This document shows, in pieces, positions 27,238 to 40,956 of a DNA stretch of 64,000 nucleotides. The position numbers were made by a program, and so were the translations under genes. Source of the stretch: Torymus aiolomorphi (taxonomy: Eukaryota > Arthropoda > Insecta > Hymenoptera > Torymidae); NCBI GenBank assembly GCA_036365515.1, contig CM070877.1:11538601-11602600 (forward strand), given 5' to 3'. The notes below the pieces were generated by a model. The model saw nothing but the letters and a program-made list of their open reading frames with translations, did no database searches and was not told the origin of the DNA. Numbering within the stretch: position 1 is the stretch's first letter; each line of letters begins with the position of its first letter.

Positions 27238-30200
27238 CAGGGACGGATCCAAGGGGGGGGCGACAGAAGCGATCGCCCCCCCTCTCAGCTCAAATTTTAA
27301 TTTTTGAAAAATTCTTCTTATGAAGCTTTTGCACACTCGAAGCGGCGAGAGAGTGTGCCCCGAAATATCGGAGCACAACATAATACCTCGGCGGGGAAGA
27401 GAGCCTTCCTGCACGCTGATTGGCCGCCGTAAAAAGCAGCAGAAAATCGGCAGGTTTTAGGCTCCTTTCTCCCCTCCCGAGTCCGCGGAGTTGCGGCCCG
27501 CCGCCAGCTCGTGACGTCGAGTTTCCGCGAAGCTCGCCGGGCGCGCCGAGACTCAACTTCTCGAGAAAAAGTCGAGCGTCGAAATTCTCGGTTTTAATAT
27601 ATCTTTTTTCGCTCATGGGTATGCTAGGTGAGTATAAAATGAGCGGCCGTCGTCGCCGCCGTCGCCGCCGACACCAACGCCGCCACCGCCACCCCCCACC
27701 CGTTATAACTATACCACGCATAGTTTGCTTCCTAAAACAACTGAATGTTGAACTCGCGGTAACAACAAATTGCGAGTAAGCGTGAGAAGAGTAGGTATAG
27801 ACGTCATTTCTATCATGTCTCTGTGAATCCGTGCTGTAATAGTGTAATCTACCGAATTTGTTCGTTAGAATTTATTAGTGAGTTAGCCATTGTCATTGCT
27901 GATTGATTCGAGACTAGCGAAGAGTACTTTCACGTGAGAGTTTACTTGATTATTGAATGAATTCGTCTATATGTAACTGTGATCGAAATGTCGAATAAAA
28001 GACCAAGAACCGAAGCGTCAAAGGTGAAATCTTGAGAGGAAAAAATACAATCAAAGATAAATTAAAAAAATTTAAATACGTAGAGAAGGAAAGTTATACA
28101 GAAAATATTGTCCAATTACCTCCAGCAAGCTCAATTTTAAATAGAAACTCTGAGTCAGGTAAGCTTTAAAATATATATATACATTTCATGATTTGCCAAT
28201 ATTTAGGAATCAATAAATTCATAGTAATCAAATTTTTAAAATCGATCACAGAAAGTTTTGAGAGCCTTCAGAAAGAACCTTTCCAAAGTGATATTGAAAA
28301 TCAAACAATATTCAAGCCAAATGAATTTTTGAACGACGTAAGAATTGATGATGTATCCAGTGATTCCTCTTCAAAAGACCAAAAATCTGAACTAGGTAAT
28401 AATCTTTATCTAACGTAAAATTGAGGTGGCCAATCACGGCTCGCGGCGCTGCCACCCGCCAACGATTTAAAATATCGCAGCTCTATCGCTACGCGTTGTG
28501 TGATCGACTTTTTGACTCCGAATCGTCGCCAGAGCGGCCACGCGCTGAGGCGCAGCGCATTGCTCTAGCAACTAACTCACGCTAACAAGCGACTTCGCAT
28601 CGCACAGGGAGAAAGAGAGTCTTAGCAGAAACGTTCTCGTCGAGTGTCGAACGTGTTATCGCCCAGGCAAAAGAGACGGCTACCTCCCTCTGTCAAAGCG
28701 GCATGTATATAACTCAATTAACTCATGCCATTAGTGAAAAAATTGTTCTTCGATTACAGATGGAACTAAACCTCATAATCCACTTAAGGCTATTATTTTT
28801 AATGAGGATAATATAAAAATGAACAAAATAGAAAAATCATCGACGATTAAAAAAAAAGCCAGTGATTGGACAAAGTCTGGTAAGTTTTTATAATCAATAT
28901 CATAAATTTGTTATGGAATAATCGAACTTTATAATAGGAAACTACTTATTAATCCAAAGCAGGTGATCATCAAAATTCAAGCTCAAGTGAAGATCAACTT
29001 ACTCTGAGTAAAAAAATCACAGCTGCTCCAAATATCTCTCTCGATATTGGAAATTACATTGGAAACAAAATGAATGATTCCATAAAAAAGCAACTGTTGC
29101 AAAGTCCTTGGATACCACCAAAAAACTATGAATTTCCTCATTCAATACAAATCAAAAATGGTATAGAAGGTAAAAGATATGCAAGTCAAAGTCACTTAGA
29201 TCAGTTTTCGTATATTCACCTTGTTTTAACCATATTTTGAACTTATCGATAAATAAAGCATCATCAGTTCAATCAGTAAGAAATGCGATTGGTACAATGA
29301 AGGAGATTATTGCTTTTTTCAATGCTTCGGTTAAGCGTTCTGCTACTCTTAAAAGTGTAATGGGACACAAGCTCACTCATCTATGTGAGACTCGCTGGAT
29401 TGAGCGGCACGGTGGAGTTCTTCAATTCCGGGAAACTCTTCCACGTATTTATGATTCTCTCGATCTGATATCTACTTGGAGTGATATTTCGACAGCTGCA
29501 AAAGCAAAAACCCTTAAATTAGTGGTTTGTGAAAGTAATTTTCTTGTGACTGTTGTGTGCCTCTCAGATTTATTGAGTTGCACTCAGCCATTGAGTCGTT
29601 ATTTTCAAAAAATTCAAATTGATCTCAAATCAGCACGAGATTTGTACGAAGATACTTTAAAAGTTCTATACCGAAAACGAGAAAAATGTGAAGTGAAGTT
29701 TTCAAGTCTTTTCGAGGAAATATGCAATATAGCAGATGAACTAGGTACTGAAGTGAAAGTACTCCGCTTAACGAATAGGCAAACAAATCGACCTAATTAT
29801 CCATGTGATAATGCAATAGACTATTACCGACGTTCGATTTACATTCCGATCGTGGAGAGCGTAATAGAAGATTTGAAATCCCGCTTTCCAGAGGAAACTC
29901 TAAATCTGTTTAATTTATTTATTTTGTTCCCTAATTCAGCGAGAAATAAGCAATCTACAGAAAATGCAGTCCGGTACCTTGCTGAAAAATACTGTGTACT
30001 TTTTAATACATCTAAAGAGTCGTTACATAGAATTTTAACAGCAGAATTAGAATTCTGGGAAGCGAAATGCGAAAGAGAAAAAGTAGATCCTTCATACGAC
30101 AGTATAAAACTATTAGAACTTTGCGATAAAGATATATACCCTACAATCTACGTTTTGTTAAAAATTCTTGTTACTTTGCCCTTAAGCGCAGCTAGTGCGG

Positions 30201-30582
30201 AAAGGTCTTTCTCTACTCTAAGAAGGATAAAAACTTGGCTAAGATCATCGATGGTTGAGGATAGATTAGTTGGCTTAGCTTTAATGAATATACACAATGA
30301 TATTGAAATTAATACGGACAGTGTCATTGATCGCTACGCAAAAATTAAGAAACATCAATTAGAATTTGTACTATAATATAAATTGTTTATGTAAGAATTC
30401 TACATGTACATATATGTATATATATTAATATAAAGATTTAATATTACAATTCATATAAAGACCATCATTTCCGAAAACATATTTCTTTTACTTTGTCCGC
30501 TTTTTTTTTTTTTTTTTTTAGAATTTGATGAGCTATGTGGATTAATCGACCCCCCCTCTCATGTCCCCTGGATCCGCCCCTG
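27238..30582 (+). mobile_element. hAT transposon with 8-bp target duplication
   Basis: The ends are CAGGGACGGATCCAAG on the left and, reverse complemented, CAGGGGCGGATCCAGG on the right, a terminus common in animal hAT elements. TATCCCTC is duplicated exactly outside both ends (27230-27237 and 30583-30590), which fixes the 3345-bp boundaries. The left 0.55 kb is GC-rich, with an inverted CCAAT (CTGATTGGCC, about 27417) and a TGACGTC near 27512, and probably holds the promoter. Downstream lie spliced transposase exons ending in the hAT C-terminal dimerisation domain, but the gene is broken. The exact duplication suggests a fairly recent insertion. Confidence 0.9.
27988..30376 (+). pseudogene. 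hAT transposase gene, frameshifted and internally deleted
   Basis: The start is MSNKRPRTEASK, then the frame shifts by one base near 28030. Downstream exons join in phase: to 28158, 28252-28395, 28760-28879, and from 28963 (each with GT/AG). The last begins the N-terminal region (QSPWIPPKNYEFP), but at about 29200 it jumps to the part after the zinc-ribbon and first catalytic aspartates. The final 379-codon frame (29237-30376) keeps the CETRW motif (about residues 50-54) and the C-terminal dimerisation domain (SAASAERSFSTL, about 315-330). The TTF-type zinc finger and the first two catalytic Asp regions of hAT transposases are absent, so this copy should be unable to transpose alone. A 0.36-kb intron (28396-28759) is unusually GC-rich. 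Confidence 0.8.
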
Positions 30583-30780
30583 TATCCCTCACACCTATAT
30601 CTATCAATAAATCATAGAGACTAACCACAAAGACTTCCTTCGGTTGCCGCATCTACATACGAATAAACCCCACAACCCTGCGCATAAATCCCCACTCCTC
30701 CAGCGGCTCTCCACCTATTCTCACGCTTAAAAAATGCAGCCCTTAATAACCTAAACATTCTCGCGCTCGCACCCCTCGGC

Positions 30781-30796
30781 GCATAAATAAAATACC
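30781..30796 (+). promoter_or_regulatory. TATA-like box upstream of N-acetyltransferase
   Basis: GCATAAATAAAATACC lies about 265 bases before the start codon at 31047, followed by a CT-rich stretch suitable for a leader. It is a plausible TATA box by composition and position only; an alternative start site farther down the CT/CA-rich leader is equally possible. Confidence 0.25.
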
Positions 30797-31046
30797 ATCA
30801 CTCTCTCTCTCTTTCCATCCACACCCACATACACACACACACACACAGATACATCCACATGTCCCCGCCCCTCAGCACACCGCGAGCAGCAGCAGCAGCA
30901 GCTCGAGCAGAGACGCGCGCGCAGTCGAGCCCCGAGCTCTCCCGAGTCCGCATCTCTCTCTCTGCTACTACACACGGAGCTTTCCACGCCAATATACACA
31001 GAGAGAAAACAAAAAAAAAACACACACACACAAAGGCAGTACAAGG

Positions 31047-34000
31047 ATGTCGTCGGAGTCGTCCTCGTCGGAGGGCGAGCTGCGCTGCATGCCGGTGCCG
31101 GTCGAGCGTCACGAGGACGTGCTCGAGCACCTGCGCCTGAACTTCTTCGCGGACGAGCCGCTGAACAAGGCGGTCGGACTCTGCCGCAGGGGCGAGCCCC
31201 ACGTGGAGCTTGAGCGGCACTGCCTCGGCACCCTAGCCCAGGGTATGAGCTGCATGATCGTCGACGACAACGGAAAGGTGTGTGTGCGTGTGCATAGATT
31301 CACGTGAAAGTTACATGTAGATAATATATAGGGAGGGAGTATTGACTCTTTATTGCATGCCCCCCGTGCGAAAGAGAGAGAGAGAGAGACAGCGTCGAAT
31401 GATATGGGGGAAATCGATTTTTGTTATGATATTTTTAATAAAGTGCGTGGTAGGTATAGGGTGTGCCTGCGCGCGGCAAAGTCGACGGCTAGACGCGCTC
31501 TGATGGTTGGAGATTTTCTTATGCAAGTATAACTTTAGCGCGTAAGACAAGGGATGTATGTATATACACGTGTATTGTTTAGGGTATAGAGTTTATTTTT
31601 GTTGGGATGTTAACGTAGGTACTTGATTATTTTGTGATAATTTTCGCGCGTGTGTATTAATTTTAGTTGAATAATAAGTGATGTATATGCATAATAATCG
31701 CTGTTAAAGTAGTGTGAATAATCATTATTTATATACTAAAATTTTCAATCTCTATTTTTTATCGAAAATCTGTATTTTTTAATAATAATTTTTCCGATTA
31801 TTTTCGAAATAAACTGCGAAGTTTCGACAGTTTTATAAAAATGTTTTATACGTCGTTCAGTAACAGCTAGAGATGCCGATTGACACATTACAGTTATCGA
31901 TTGACGCATCAAACTTTAATACACATCTAGATGTACAGTTTTTATTCCAGAGCTATAGTTAATGGAAACCGTAGATGTTCAAACAGAGACATTAAAAAAG
32001 AAATCACCCATTAATATTAATGTTTCATGTGATTAGGTATATAGGTAGATTATTTTAATTGATATATAACCGTCGTATATTAAAATTCAAAAGGTTTTTA
32101 AGCATGGTTTTTGATTATGTGACAATTATTTTATGATTTAGTTATAACCCTTGTATTACGATCGATGGAAAATTTATAAAACTGGGTTAGTAACTAATAT
32201 ATTTTATATATAAGCATTTAATTTCCTTGAAATATAAAAAACACATAACCTCCAACAGCTCGTACACGTCTCGATAAAAGGAGCTGCGCAAAGAGCGCTT
32301 ATTGAATAACATAAAAATGAGACAACCCTATAAAATGCAAGATGGATTGCTCCGATTTTATTTGCTTTAAACTTATATCACTGGTTTTTATATTTTCACG
32401 TTTCCTCTCTATTCAACGAAATTTTACTATTGAAAAGTATCATAAAAATAAAATCTGATAAAACCCTTTTATTCAACTTTAAAAATAGTTTATTTGAAAT
32501 ATCAAAATATAAAAGTTTTTTAAAAGCGGAAATAAAAAAAGTTTTATAAAAAAAAAAAAAATAATAAATCATATCTATTCAATCATATTCGTGCGCATAT
32601 CAAACTTGGTGAAAAAACTGATACCAAAATTCTCAGCTAAAAAGATCCTTTTCACTCGCTCGTTCTCCTTTCTCACTTTCTCGCCACAAAGCCACTCTCC
32701 TCCCCGCGGCAAAAGGAAGTAATAAAGGGCTGCTCCCGGTCTATCCCGATTAATCCTACCCCGAAATTCACGTACACGTCTGCTGATTGATGACATTTTC
32801 ATGCCCTCTTTTTTCTCAGTCGCAAGGGCGAGCTCATGTTTTAAACATATAACCGCGTCGGTATATATAAATATAGAAATCGTCATTCTTTGTGCTAGCG
32901 ACAATTAGCTACGATCCATTAGGCGGCTGGTTAATATATGGAGAGACACGAGCACTTTTCGTTAGGGGATGATTATGGTCTGCTGACGTGAGCGTAATAT
33001 TGATCGGCGATTTAAAGACACTCGTCGCTGCCACGGGGGTTGTGAGAAAAAAAGACGTGCACGGTTATTTATACACGTGCGAAAATAAAGTTTGATGGAG
33101 AAAAAATTATAGATTGGATGATGCGCGCTCGAGTAGGCGCGGTGTCTAGTTTTCTTGAATTATTTTTGTCGCGTTTGACGTTTGATTATGCATCATAAAT
33201 AATCCGCGGGGTTTTACTGGAACAATTTTTCTTTTACTTTTTTTTTTAATAAACCTATATTTTTTACTCTAAGTATTACAATATGGCTATGTTATAATGT
33301 TAACATTATAAGGTTGTTGCAATGTTATTACAATACTGTTATAATATTATTACAACGTTTTAGTAATACAATAAGCGTGCACTTGCACTCTCCTAAAAAT
33401 AACGTCAAGACATCAACGTAATATATTCTGAGACTGAAGTTTTAACTCATATTCAACAAGTTATCCTACATATGTTTTAATTATAAGTTTTAGTTGACAT
33501 TTGCATGAAATTAATAAAGGTTTCCGATAACTCGTTTATAAACCTCTCCAAACTTCAGAACTTTCGCATAATGAGCTCAAATTGTGCCTGACCCTATATC
33601 AAAATAAAATTATTAAACTTTCACATAATTTACAAACTTATTTTCGTAACACTCTAAATTTTCCATCTTGTCTATTTTTTTCAATCAAATTTTAAATAAC
33701 GGTAAAAATTTCAATGAAAATCTCAAATTCAATTAAACAAATATCAATCATCTGAACCTCGATTTCCATCCTCCCCGTATATATCGACCTATACCAACTT
33801 CTTTCGCGGATTTTATCGCTCAGCACCTGTCACTCTCTGAAATCGAATCCAGACGTTCCATCGATATTACTATTATATAGTGCACTTCTGATAACTCCAT
33901 TACATTATTCTCGATCGTGTGAATTATTGTGCAGATAGCGGGCACGGCGCTGAACGGCATCATCAGGCGAGGCGAACGCGAGGAGTGCGAGCGCCGACTG

Positions 34001-36171
34001 GCTGAGCTCCAGGACGAGAAGTTCAAAAGCATCTTCGGTCTTCTCTACAAGGTCAACGAGAAGGTCGATTTGTTCGCGAAGTACGACGTCGACGAGCTCT
34101 TCGAGTGCAGGATTCTCAGCGTCGACGAGGCATTCAGGGGCCGTGGCCTGGCGAATTTGCTGGTCGAAAATAGTATAAAGATTGCCAAGACTGCAGGGTT
34201 CAAGGTATGTGGTGGATCTTTTTTTCTTTTTTGATGGTCTTTTTCCACAATTGAATGTGACGTGTAAGGAATGTGAAAGTAATCGATGATCTGTTTTACC
34301 GACAGGACCCTAGCTGAAAAAATCAGGTGATTAATTACCTGAATTTTCACCTGATTTTTTGAAGTGATTAATCGGCTGACTTTTCACCTGATTTTTTGAA
34401 GTGATTAATCAGCTGACTCCACCTGATTTTTCACCTGATTTTTCACCTGATTTTTATGTAAATCATCGTATAAAATGCCTAGTTTCCTTCTTTCTTCCTT
34501 AAAGTTTTTTAAGAAACTTTTAAGTAGTTAGAAAATAAAAATTTCCCATCTAAAACATCAAGTGATTAATCAGGTCAAAAATCAGGTGGTTAATCACCTG
34601 ACGTCTCACCTGAATATCGATCTGATTTTTTTCCCACCTGATTTTTGACCCGATTAATCCCTGATTTTTATGTAAATCTTCGTGTAAACAAAAAAAAGTT
34701 TATATAAAAATCAGGCGATTAATCAGGTAAAATATCAGGTAGAAAATCAGCTGATTAATCACTTCAAAAAATCCAGTGAATTTTCGGGTAAAAATTGAGG
34801 TGATTAATCATCTAATTTTTTCAGGTGGGACTCTTCTGATCTTGCCCAATAAACATTTGTTCATAAAATATGAACTTTACATATCACTTTTCTGTTTCGA
34901 AAATTTTTGAAAAGTTTTAACGTAACATATTCTTACATTTATATACACTTTTATCTTACCCTTTTAAGCAGTTTTGTGTATTTTTATATATTTTCTTACA
35001 TTTCATTAAAATTTGTACATATATGAAAAAATGTTCTAAAAAAGAATTTAAATTTTTAAAATGTATGAAAATGTGTGTAAAAGTTTATATAACTGTATAA
35101 ATCGTTCGCATAAAATTTCCGAAAACCAATGGTTTTATACAGTTTTATACTACAGTTTCTTACAGTTTTGTACAATTTCTTACGGTTTTCTACATTTACT
35201 CACATTTCCTTTTTTCATTCGGGTGTTCATATAGTGTTACTAAATCGAATGTCGGTAAACAGACATCTGATTCTTTATGAAATTCCAATCTACCTGTACA
35301 TATTTAAGAAAAATATTGGTTTCTGAAATCAATAAGTGATCACGACTACATTAAATTTGTGGATTTCATTACTTGTATCATTTACGAATTTAACGACTTC
35401 ATGGCAGATAATTATTTGATATATGTCGCATGTGACACTGATTATTGAATATACAACAAACATGTTAATTAAAACGTTGCCGCATATAAATTCTAGTTAT
35501 ATCTATATATTTGACACATGAAAACAAAATTATAAATCTCACATATATAATATAAAATCTATCAATATAAAAACCACCGGTAAAACAGCTACTCGCAGTC
35601 AGCGATAAAAAAAAATAAAAAAATAGCCATTAAAAACCCAGATTCTCTCACAATCATACGGAACTGAAATATGATGTCATTGTACCCCCTCACCGATATC
35701 TCAATGATCTCTCTGTTTCAGCATGCTCCCCTAAAATGCATGGACCCCGGATGAGTATAAATTGTCGTGATGTGTTTAGCTATAGCAAACAAAAAAACCA
35801 CTAACGAGTGACCCGAAAAGACACCAGGTCTCTCTCTATATCTACCTCTATATCTGTCTGCATCTCTCTCGCACTATGTATATATACCTCTCCACCTCTG
35901 TCTCTCCCCCGCATGAGGTGCGTCCGTACATGTTATCGATCGGCTGCAGCCGAAATAAAAAAAAACGAGAGAGACAGAATGAGCGAATGCCGAGATGACG
36001 CACTTTTCGCAGGTGGCCAAAGCCGACGCGACGGGCCTGTTCTCGCAGAAGGTCTTCCTCAAGTACGACTTCGCGGTCATCACCGAAATACCGTACGCGG
36101 AGGTCGACGAGGGCCAGAGGCCCGGGCCGCCCCATCAGGCGCTGAAGCTCATGGTGAAGATCCTGGATTGA
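31047..36171 (+). CDS. Arylalkylamine (dopamine-type) N-acetyltransferase, 3 coding exons
   Basis: Coding exons are 31047-31277, 33935-34204 and 36013-36171, all phase 0 with GT/AG junctions, giving 219 residues, normal for insect aaNATs. Enzymes of this family transfer acetyl from acetyl-CoA to dopamine, serotonin or related amines in the cytosol, serving cuticle sclerotisation, amine inactivation and melatonin synthesis. Visible marks: FFADEPLN (33-40), an acidic arylalkylamine signature; DDNGKIAGTALNG (73-85), a GNAT strand; and the acetyl-CoA motif A, ILSVDEAFRGRGLA, with R-G-R-G-L-A at 145-150. Aligned by eye to Drosophila Dat (Glu47, Ser182, Ser186), Glu37 and Ser178 are kept and the first serine is Thr174. 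Substrate cannot be assigned. Exons are strongly GC-rich in third positions. Intron 2 carries a repeat element. The start is the first ATG after a CA-rich leader. Confidence 0.9.
34305..34833. repeat. Modular inverted-repeat element in intron 2
   Basis: The ends are inverted relatives: GACCCTAGCTGAAAAAATCA at the left and, reverse complemented, GAGTCCCACCTGAAAAAATT at the right. The interior is built from many copies of a short palindromic module combining AATCAGGTG and TGATTAATCA with CACCTGATTTTT, in both orientations. No coding frame or clear target duplication was found. It lies wholly within intron 2 of the N-acetyltransferase gene. Sequence to about 35220 is AT-rich with degenerate TACAGTTTTATAC-like repeats that may be related debris. 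Confidence 0.6.
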
Positions 36172-36705
36172 AGGGATTGAGGCGGGGTTGACGGATTGAA
36201 ATGCGAAAATTGATGAATAATGTGAAAAGATTGATAAATAAGCAGGTGTTGATAAAATTCTTTTTAAAAGATATACATTATTGAAGTATTAAACTGTAAT
36301 GCTATAGTATTATACTTTTTTAATAATTATTAGTAACGTTAGGTTTATAACGCTTTTAAAGCGCTTCAGCAGTATTACTTTAGAAATATGTTAAAATATA
36401 ATTACAGTAAGTAGTTCAACAATAGCTTTATCAAAAGTACATTTGGTTAATGGAAAATATTGTTATCTGAAAATATGTGAAAGTTTATGATGATTAATTT
36501 ATTAAACAAGAAAACTAATGATCTTTTCAAATTACTCAAGTGACGACGACCGTTAATCTTGAATTGAAAAAATGCTAGGCAATATTTTAAGTAATTTTAT
36601 TATGAAGGCTTTAGGAACCATAGATTAACGTCGCACGAGTGATGCGATGATTTAAATATGAAAAATTTACTTTAAAATACAATATAATATTTAATATTCT
36701 GCATA
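36172..36705. other. 3' flank of N-acetyltransferase
   Basis: G-rich for the first 80 bases after the stop, then AT-rich. No canonical AATAAA was found before the hairpin element; ATAAATAAG at about 36235 is the nearest weak candidate polyadenylation signal. No other feature seen. Confidence 0.3.
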
Positions 36706-36713
36706 GATTTCCT

Positions 36714-36867
36714 GGCATGGTGTGGTTTGTGCACATAAGAATTATGCACATATTTATTGTGCACACTTTAGCATTGGTGTATATCTATATCTATGTGTAT
36801 ACTCCAATGCTAAAGTGTGCACAATAAATATGTGCATAATTCTTATGTGCACAAACCACACCATGCC
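36714..36867. mobile_element. Near-perfect hairpin MITE with 8-bp duplication
   Basis: Arms 36714-36777 and 36804-36867 are exact inverted copies over 64 bases, beginning GGCATGGTGTGG, with a 26-base AT-rich loop. GATTTCCT is repeated exactly on both sides (36706-36713 and 36868-36875), proving insertion as a 154-bp unit. An 8-bp duplication fits hAT- or P-type transposases, but the terminus does not match the hAT or the P-like element in this window. Identical arms and flanks indicate a young insertion. It lies about 0.54 kb past the N-acetyltransferase stop. Confidence 0.85.
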
Positions 36868-36875
36868 GATTTCCT

Positions 36876-39107
36876 ATGTAATAGCTATGTATATTTTATT
36901 TATTATTTAGAAGGCATTTGAAAAGCTCTTCTTGTTTACGCTTTATATATAATAAGATTTATTATATATTTTATTAAGCACACATTCGAAAATATTACAT
37001 TTTATATTTACAAAATTATGTATTATGTATGCAATCAAATTTGATACATCAGAAATTTTTTCACTATTGAGAGAATCCAATTTTATATTTAGTTACAAAA
37101 AACTAAAACTGTTATATACGTTGAAAAATACATAAAATGTTTAATAGATGTTAAAATATACACTTGAAGAAAAGAAAATTATAATTTAAAATACATTTAC
37201 CTATCACAAAATTAAAAACATTTTTGGTAAAAAAATTTTTTTTTTTATAAAAGTCATGAAGTTTTACTTTAAAATAACACTTCTCTGAGTGTACAACGTT
37301 ACAAAGGTAAAAAGTAGTAGAAGTGAAAATTGGTGTCATAATTGTCGTCAAACGTGTGACAGTAACAGCTCTCTAATAATAACACTATTTACCTGTTACA
37401 CGAAAAAAATTAATAAAAAAAAGTAAACGCTGTGTATCAAATGCATATTGGTGTGTAAAGAGCTGAATTATTGTCGTGTATATGACAAAAGAAGTATAAT
37501 AAAACTAACGATAAAAAATTATTCATTAAAAGCGTATTTTAGAAAATAAATAAATTCCTTTATTAGGTACGTATATTTATAATAATAACACAATTTTTCA
37601 GTTTAAAACAGAAAAGTAATAATAAATATATCCGTTGCACAAATATTTGTGGAAAGTGTTTATAAGTATATGAAAACTTGTACGAATATTTTCAATATAA
37701 AATTTCGTAAATTTGTTTGATGAAGGATGAAAAAAATGCGGTCAATCTATCTACTGCCCGTTCATGTGCACAAAGTGCGTTGAGCTGTGAAGTTAATAAA
37801 AGTGCAACTTCTTATTTATCATTACGTTTACCTGATATATTTATTTTTCTATCGTGCTAGAGAAAAAACAGTTGCTGAATTTTCGTCATAATTTGTACTA
37901 GACAAGGTTTGGAAAACGTTTTCTTTTGTACGACGTTTACAAAACCCAAAAAACATAACGAGAATAATGTTAAGGTTGTTGAAAAATGTTAACCTTCATG
38001 TTCGAATAATACTTGTGATATATAAGTAAACAAATGACAGGAATAATGAAACAAATTATATAAAGGAGTCGACGTTAAACGAGGAGCGAAAGTGAAATAT
38101 TTTCAAATCTTAATAGATAATAGTTCAACGAAACGCATATTTTTACATTCCTATGTTGTGTTACGAAGTAATTGTGCTTTTTAAATTTCTTGAATTTAAA
38201 TTCTAGGGAAGTAAAAAATGACATTAAAAGTCACGTTTTTACTTAATTTCACTTTAAACTAGATTCGAGAAATTTGAAGAGAAGAACATGATTATTTAAT
38301 ATTCATTATTACAATTATTTTAAATCATACAGGTCGAGAAACAAACAGTATTAATTGTTAAAGAAACGCATGAATATTTAAATCCAAAGAAGTAGAACCA
38401 AATTATGAGCAAGTACATTTGTAATGTCCGCACAACAGTGATTGTGTGTGAAAAAAGTCGACGAAAAGACGTAAAATTATTAAAAAAAAGGATAAAAAAA
38501 ATGATAAACTACACCTTTCTCTTCTCATCAACGAATTCAAAGTGTCATTGCCACGTGTGTGTCGAATGTACTTCCAAATAAATATTGAAAAATATTGTAA
38601 AATTTAATAGTGGTAATAAAGAAAAATACCATAAGATCCTTTTTAAATATAAGGCAAATGTGTAACAGTAATATTGATGATAAAGGGACGTTATGTTGTA
38701 TGTATATTTACAAAACCAAATTTTAGATGAGCGGGTCCACAAAAATAATGTACAATATCCAAATATTTTTGTTGGTACCGTATATATTGTAAAGAAAGTA
38801 TTAGATATCTCAAGTTATTTTATAAGGACGTCCATTAAATAAATATTCAAGTTTATAGCATTGTTGATTCATTTTAAACCTTTTTCCTTTTTTCTTTAGT
38901 GTAAGTAAATATTTCGGTAAATAATAATATATTAATTAAAAAGACTTTTATAATGTTAAGAAGTATAAATGTAAGACTTTTTTTTATTAATGCAACAATG
39001 ATTAAGTCACAATTTATATCAATCTTATAGTACAAAATGTATTTTGTTTCTATATCTGTACAAAAACTTCAACTATCACATTATCATGTATGAAGTTTAA
39101 TTTAACT
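36876..39107. other. AT-rich intergenic stretch
   Basis: Strongly AT-rich, with only short open frames of 65-70 codons in low-complexity sequence. I recognise no gene, structural RNA or repeat with defined ends. Confidence 0.4.
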
Positions 39108-39113
39108 TTTATT
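39108..39113 (-). terminator. Polyadenylation signal for ZNF622
   Basis: AATAAA on the minus strand, about 215 bases past the ZNF622 stop codon. It is the best-placed canonical signal, but others occur by chance in AT-rich DNA. Confidence 0.35.
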
Positions 39114-39327
39114 AAAATAACAAAAACTCTGTAAATGCTTGGGTGATATATTGTATAATATGAGTATATAGTATATGTATACTTTACTAAAATCATCAGT
39201 TCTACGTATCAGAACTAAAAAATCTTTAAAAGTGTTTAGTAAATAATCATTTAAATAATTATACAAATATATCTCCTCGTAACTGACACAGTACTTCAAA
39301 TTTGACAAACAAAGGATAGCCCATACT

Positions 39328-40956
39328 TTAGAAATTGACTTGCTGTCGGAAGTGAGTTTGCAACTTGTTAGCCTTGATACCGAGTTTTGTCTGATACTTC
39401 TGTTGCACCCTCCGCATATATTTGATATCTTTTGCTTTTTGTTTTGCAGCCTCTTTTTGTGTTTCAGTCCAGCCCAACGACCGATACATATGCATCACTT
39501 TTCTAATTTTTTCACTTTTTGGTATAGCCAGAGCACGGTTGGGATCCAAGCTTTGTTTATAATAGCGCATGAGGGATCTGTGTCCGATAACAGTACCTGA
39601 TGGCAGTACCAATTGATAATCACTGTCATCTAATTCTGGAATTTCTACTTCCTCATCAGCGTCTACTGATGACTCTTCATTATCTGGATAACTGGCAGTG
39701 TAGTCATAAAAGTCTGCATACTCTGCTAGGGCCTCCCCTTCGTGTAACATTTTACAGTGACCCTTATCTAACATGTGAGCCCTTGCTGCATCTGCACTTC
39801 TGAAGGCTTTACCTAAATATCACAAAGATTATCATATTAATATTTAATTTTTGTATAAGCCATTAAATTTTAATCTGTCAATTTCATTAATAATTTCATT
39901 AATAAACATTTTGCAAGTAAAATAAAAATCATTAATGAATTTTCTTGTTTTTAATTTTTAGAATTAGAATTTATGAAACTTGCAAAGTCATTTAGAGAAT
40001 AAAAGTATATCAAATTTTAAAAAGTTTGAGACTTTTACCAGGCAGAAAGTTAACTAAAATCAATTCAAAATCAGTGTCTGACTATATTCAGCTTACAACT
40101 AGCTCCAATTAAAAATTCTTGTATTACATTATATTTAAATTTTAGTTAAGTATATTAAATTACTTTATAGAATAAATGAGATGGAATTTCTATCAAAACA
40201 GAAAATAAAATACTGATAATAGAAATAATGTGTCAATAAATAACAAAAGAATTCGAATTTACCTTTATCATTACACCATATGCATGTATAACCAGCATAT
40301 ATTTTTTCTCCTAAGTAAACTAATAGTCCTTTGATATCTTTGCAGTATTCTATATCGGGAATAAAGAAGGAATGAGCCTCTGTCATGTGTTTCAAGTTAC
40401 GCACCCAACTTCTACTGTGATGACTACAGAATAAACAATCATTATTAACAATAGGGTTTTCAGTATCTTCAATCCATCCATCTGAATCCACTGATTCTGC
40501 ATCAGAATCAACTTCCATATCATCCTTAGCTTCAACTTCCATGTCATCCTTAGCTTCAACATTTTCTTTGTTGTTCTTGAACTTTTTAGTTGCAGATACA
40601 GAAGGTTCATCGTTATTCATTGGTGCATCCTCATCTAGAGAAAGTAAACTATTTGCTCTAAGAGATTTTTCTTTATGTTTCTTAGATACAACATGATTAT
40701 CAAACTGGTTCTTTGTATTGAAGTTCTTTCTACAGACTTTACAGGTCAAGGTTTCATTTTGAATCTGATTTAGCTCATCAGCCTTACCCCGTAATGCAAT
40801 TACTCGTTTCTGAAACTCTTCAACTGTAACTGGTGGAAACTCAGCTACCTTTCTCTTCAGGTTGTAACGATGCCAGTCTGATTTATAGTGCTGCCTCTGT
40901 ACTTCCAAGTCACGAAAGGCAACACGGCATGTTATACAAGTATATGTGGAAGCCAT
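39328..40956 (-). CDS. ZNF622: ZNF622/Rei1 60S ribosome maturation factor
   Basis: Exon 1 runs 40956-40263 and exon 2 39812-39328. The splice is GT/AG, and the split glycine codon completes CNDKGKAF, giving 392 residues, close to yeast Rei1 (393) and shorter than human ZNF622. Rei1/ZNF622 acts in the cytoplasm late in 60S maturation, probing the peptide tunnel and recycling export factors. Visible zinc fingers: C7/C10/H23/H29 followed by the family's SDWHRYNLKRK; C72/C75/H88/H94; a third beginning CLFCSHHS; and C225/C228/H244/H250, which spans the intron. An acidic linker (about 108-166) contains a duplicated octet (EAKDDMEV twice). The C-terminal half has DFYDYTASYPD and the diagnostic LPSGTVIGHRSLMRYYKQ. 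The ATG is the first in frame, just after a possible acceptor. The frame has no damage, so it should be functional. Confidence 0.95.
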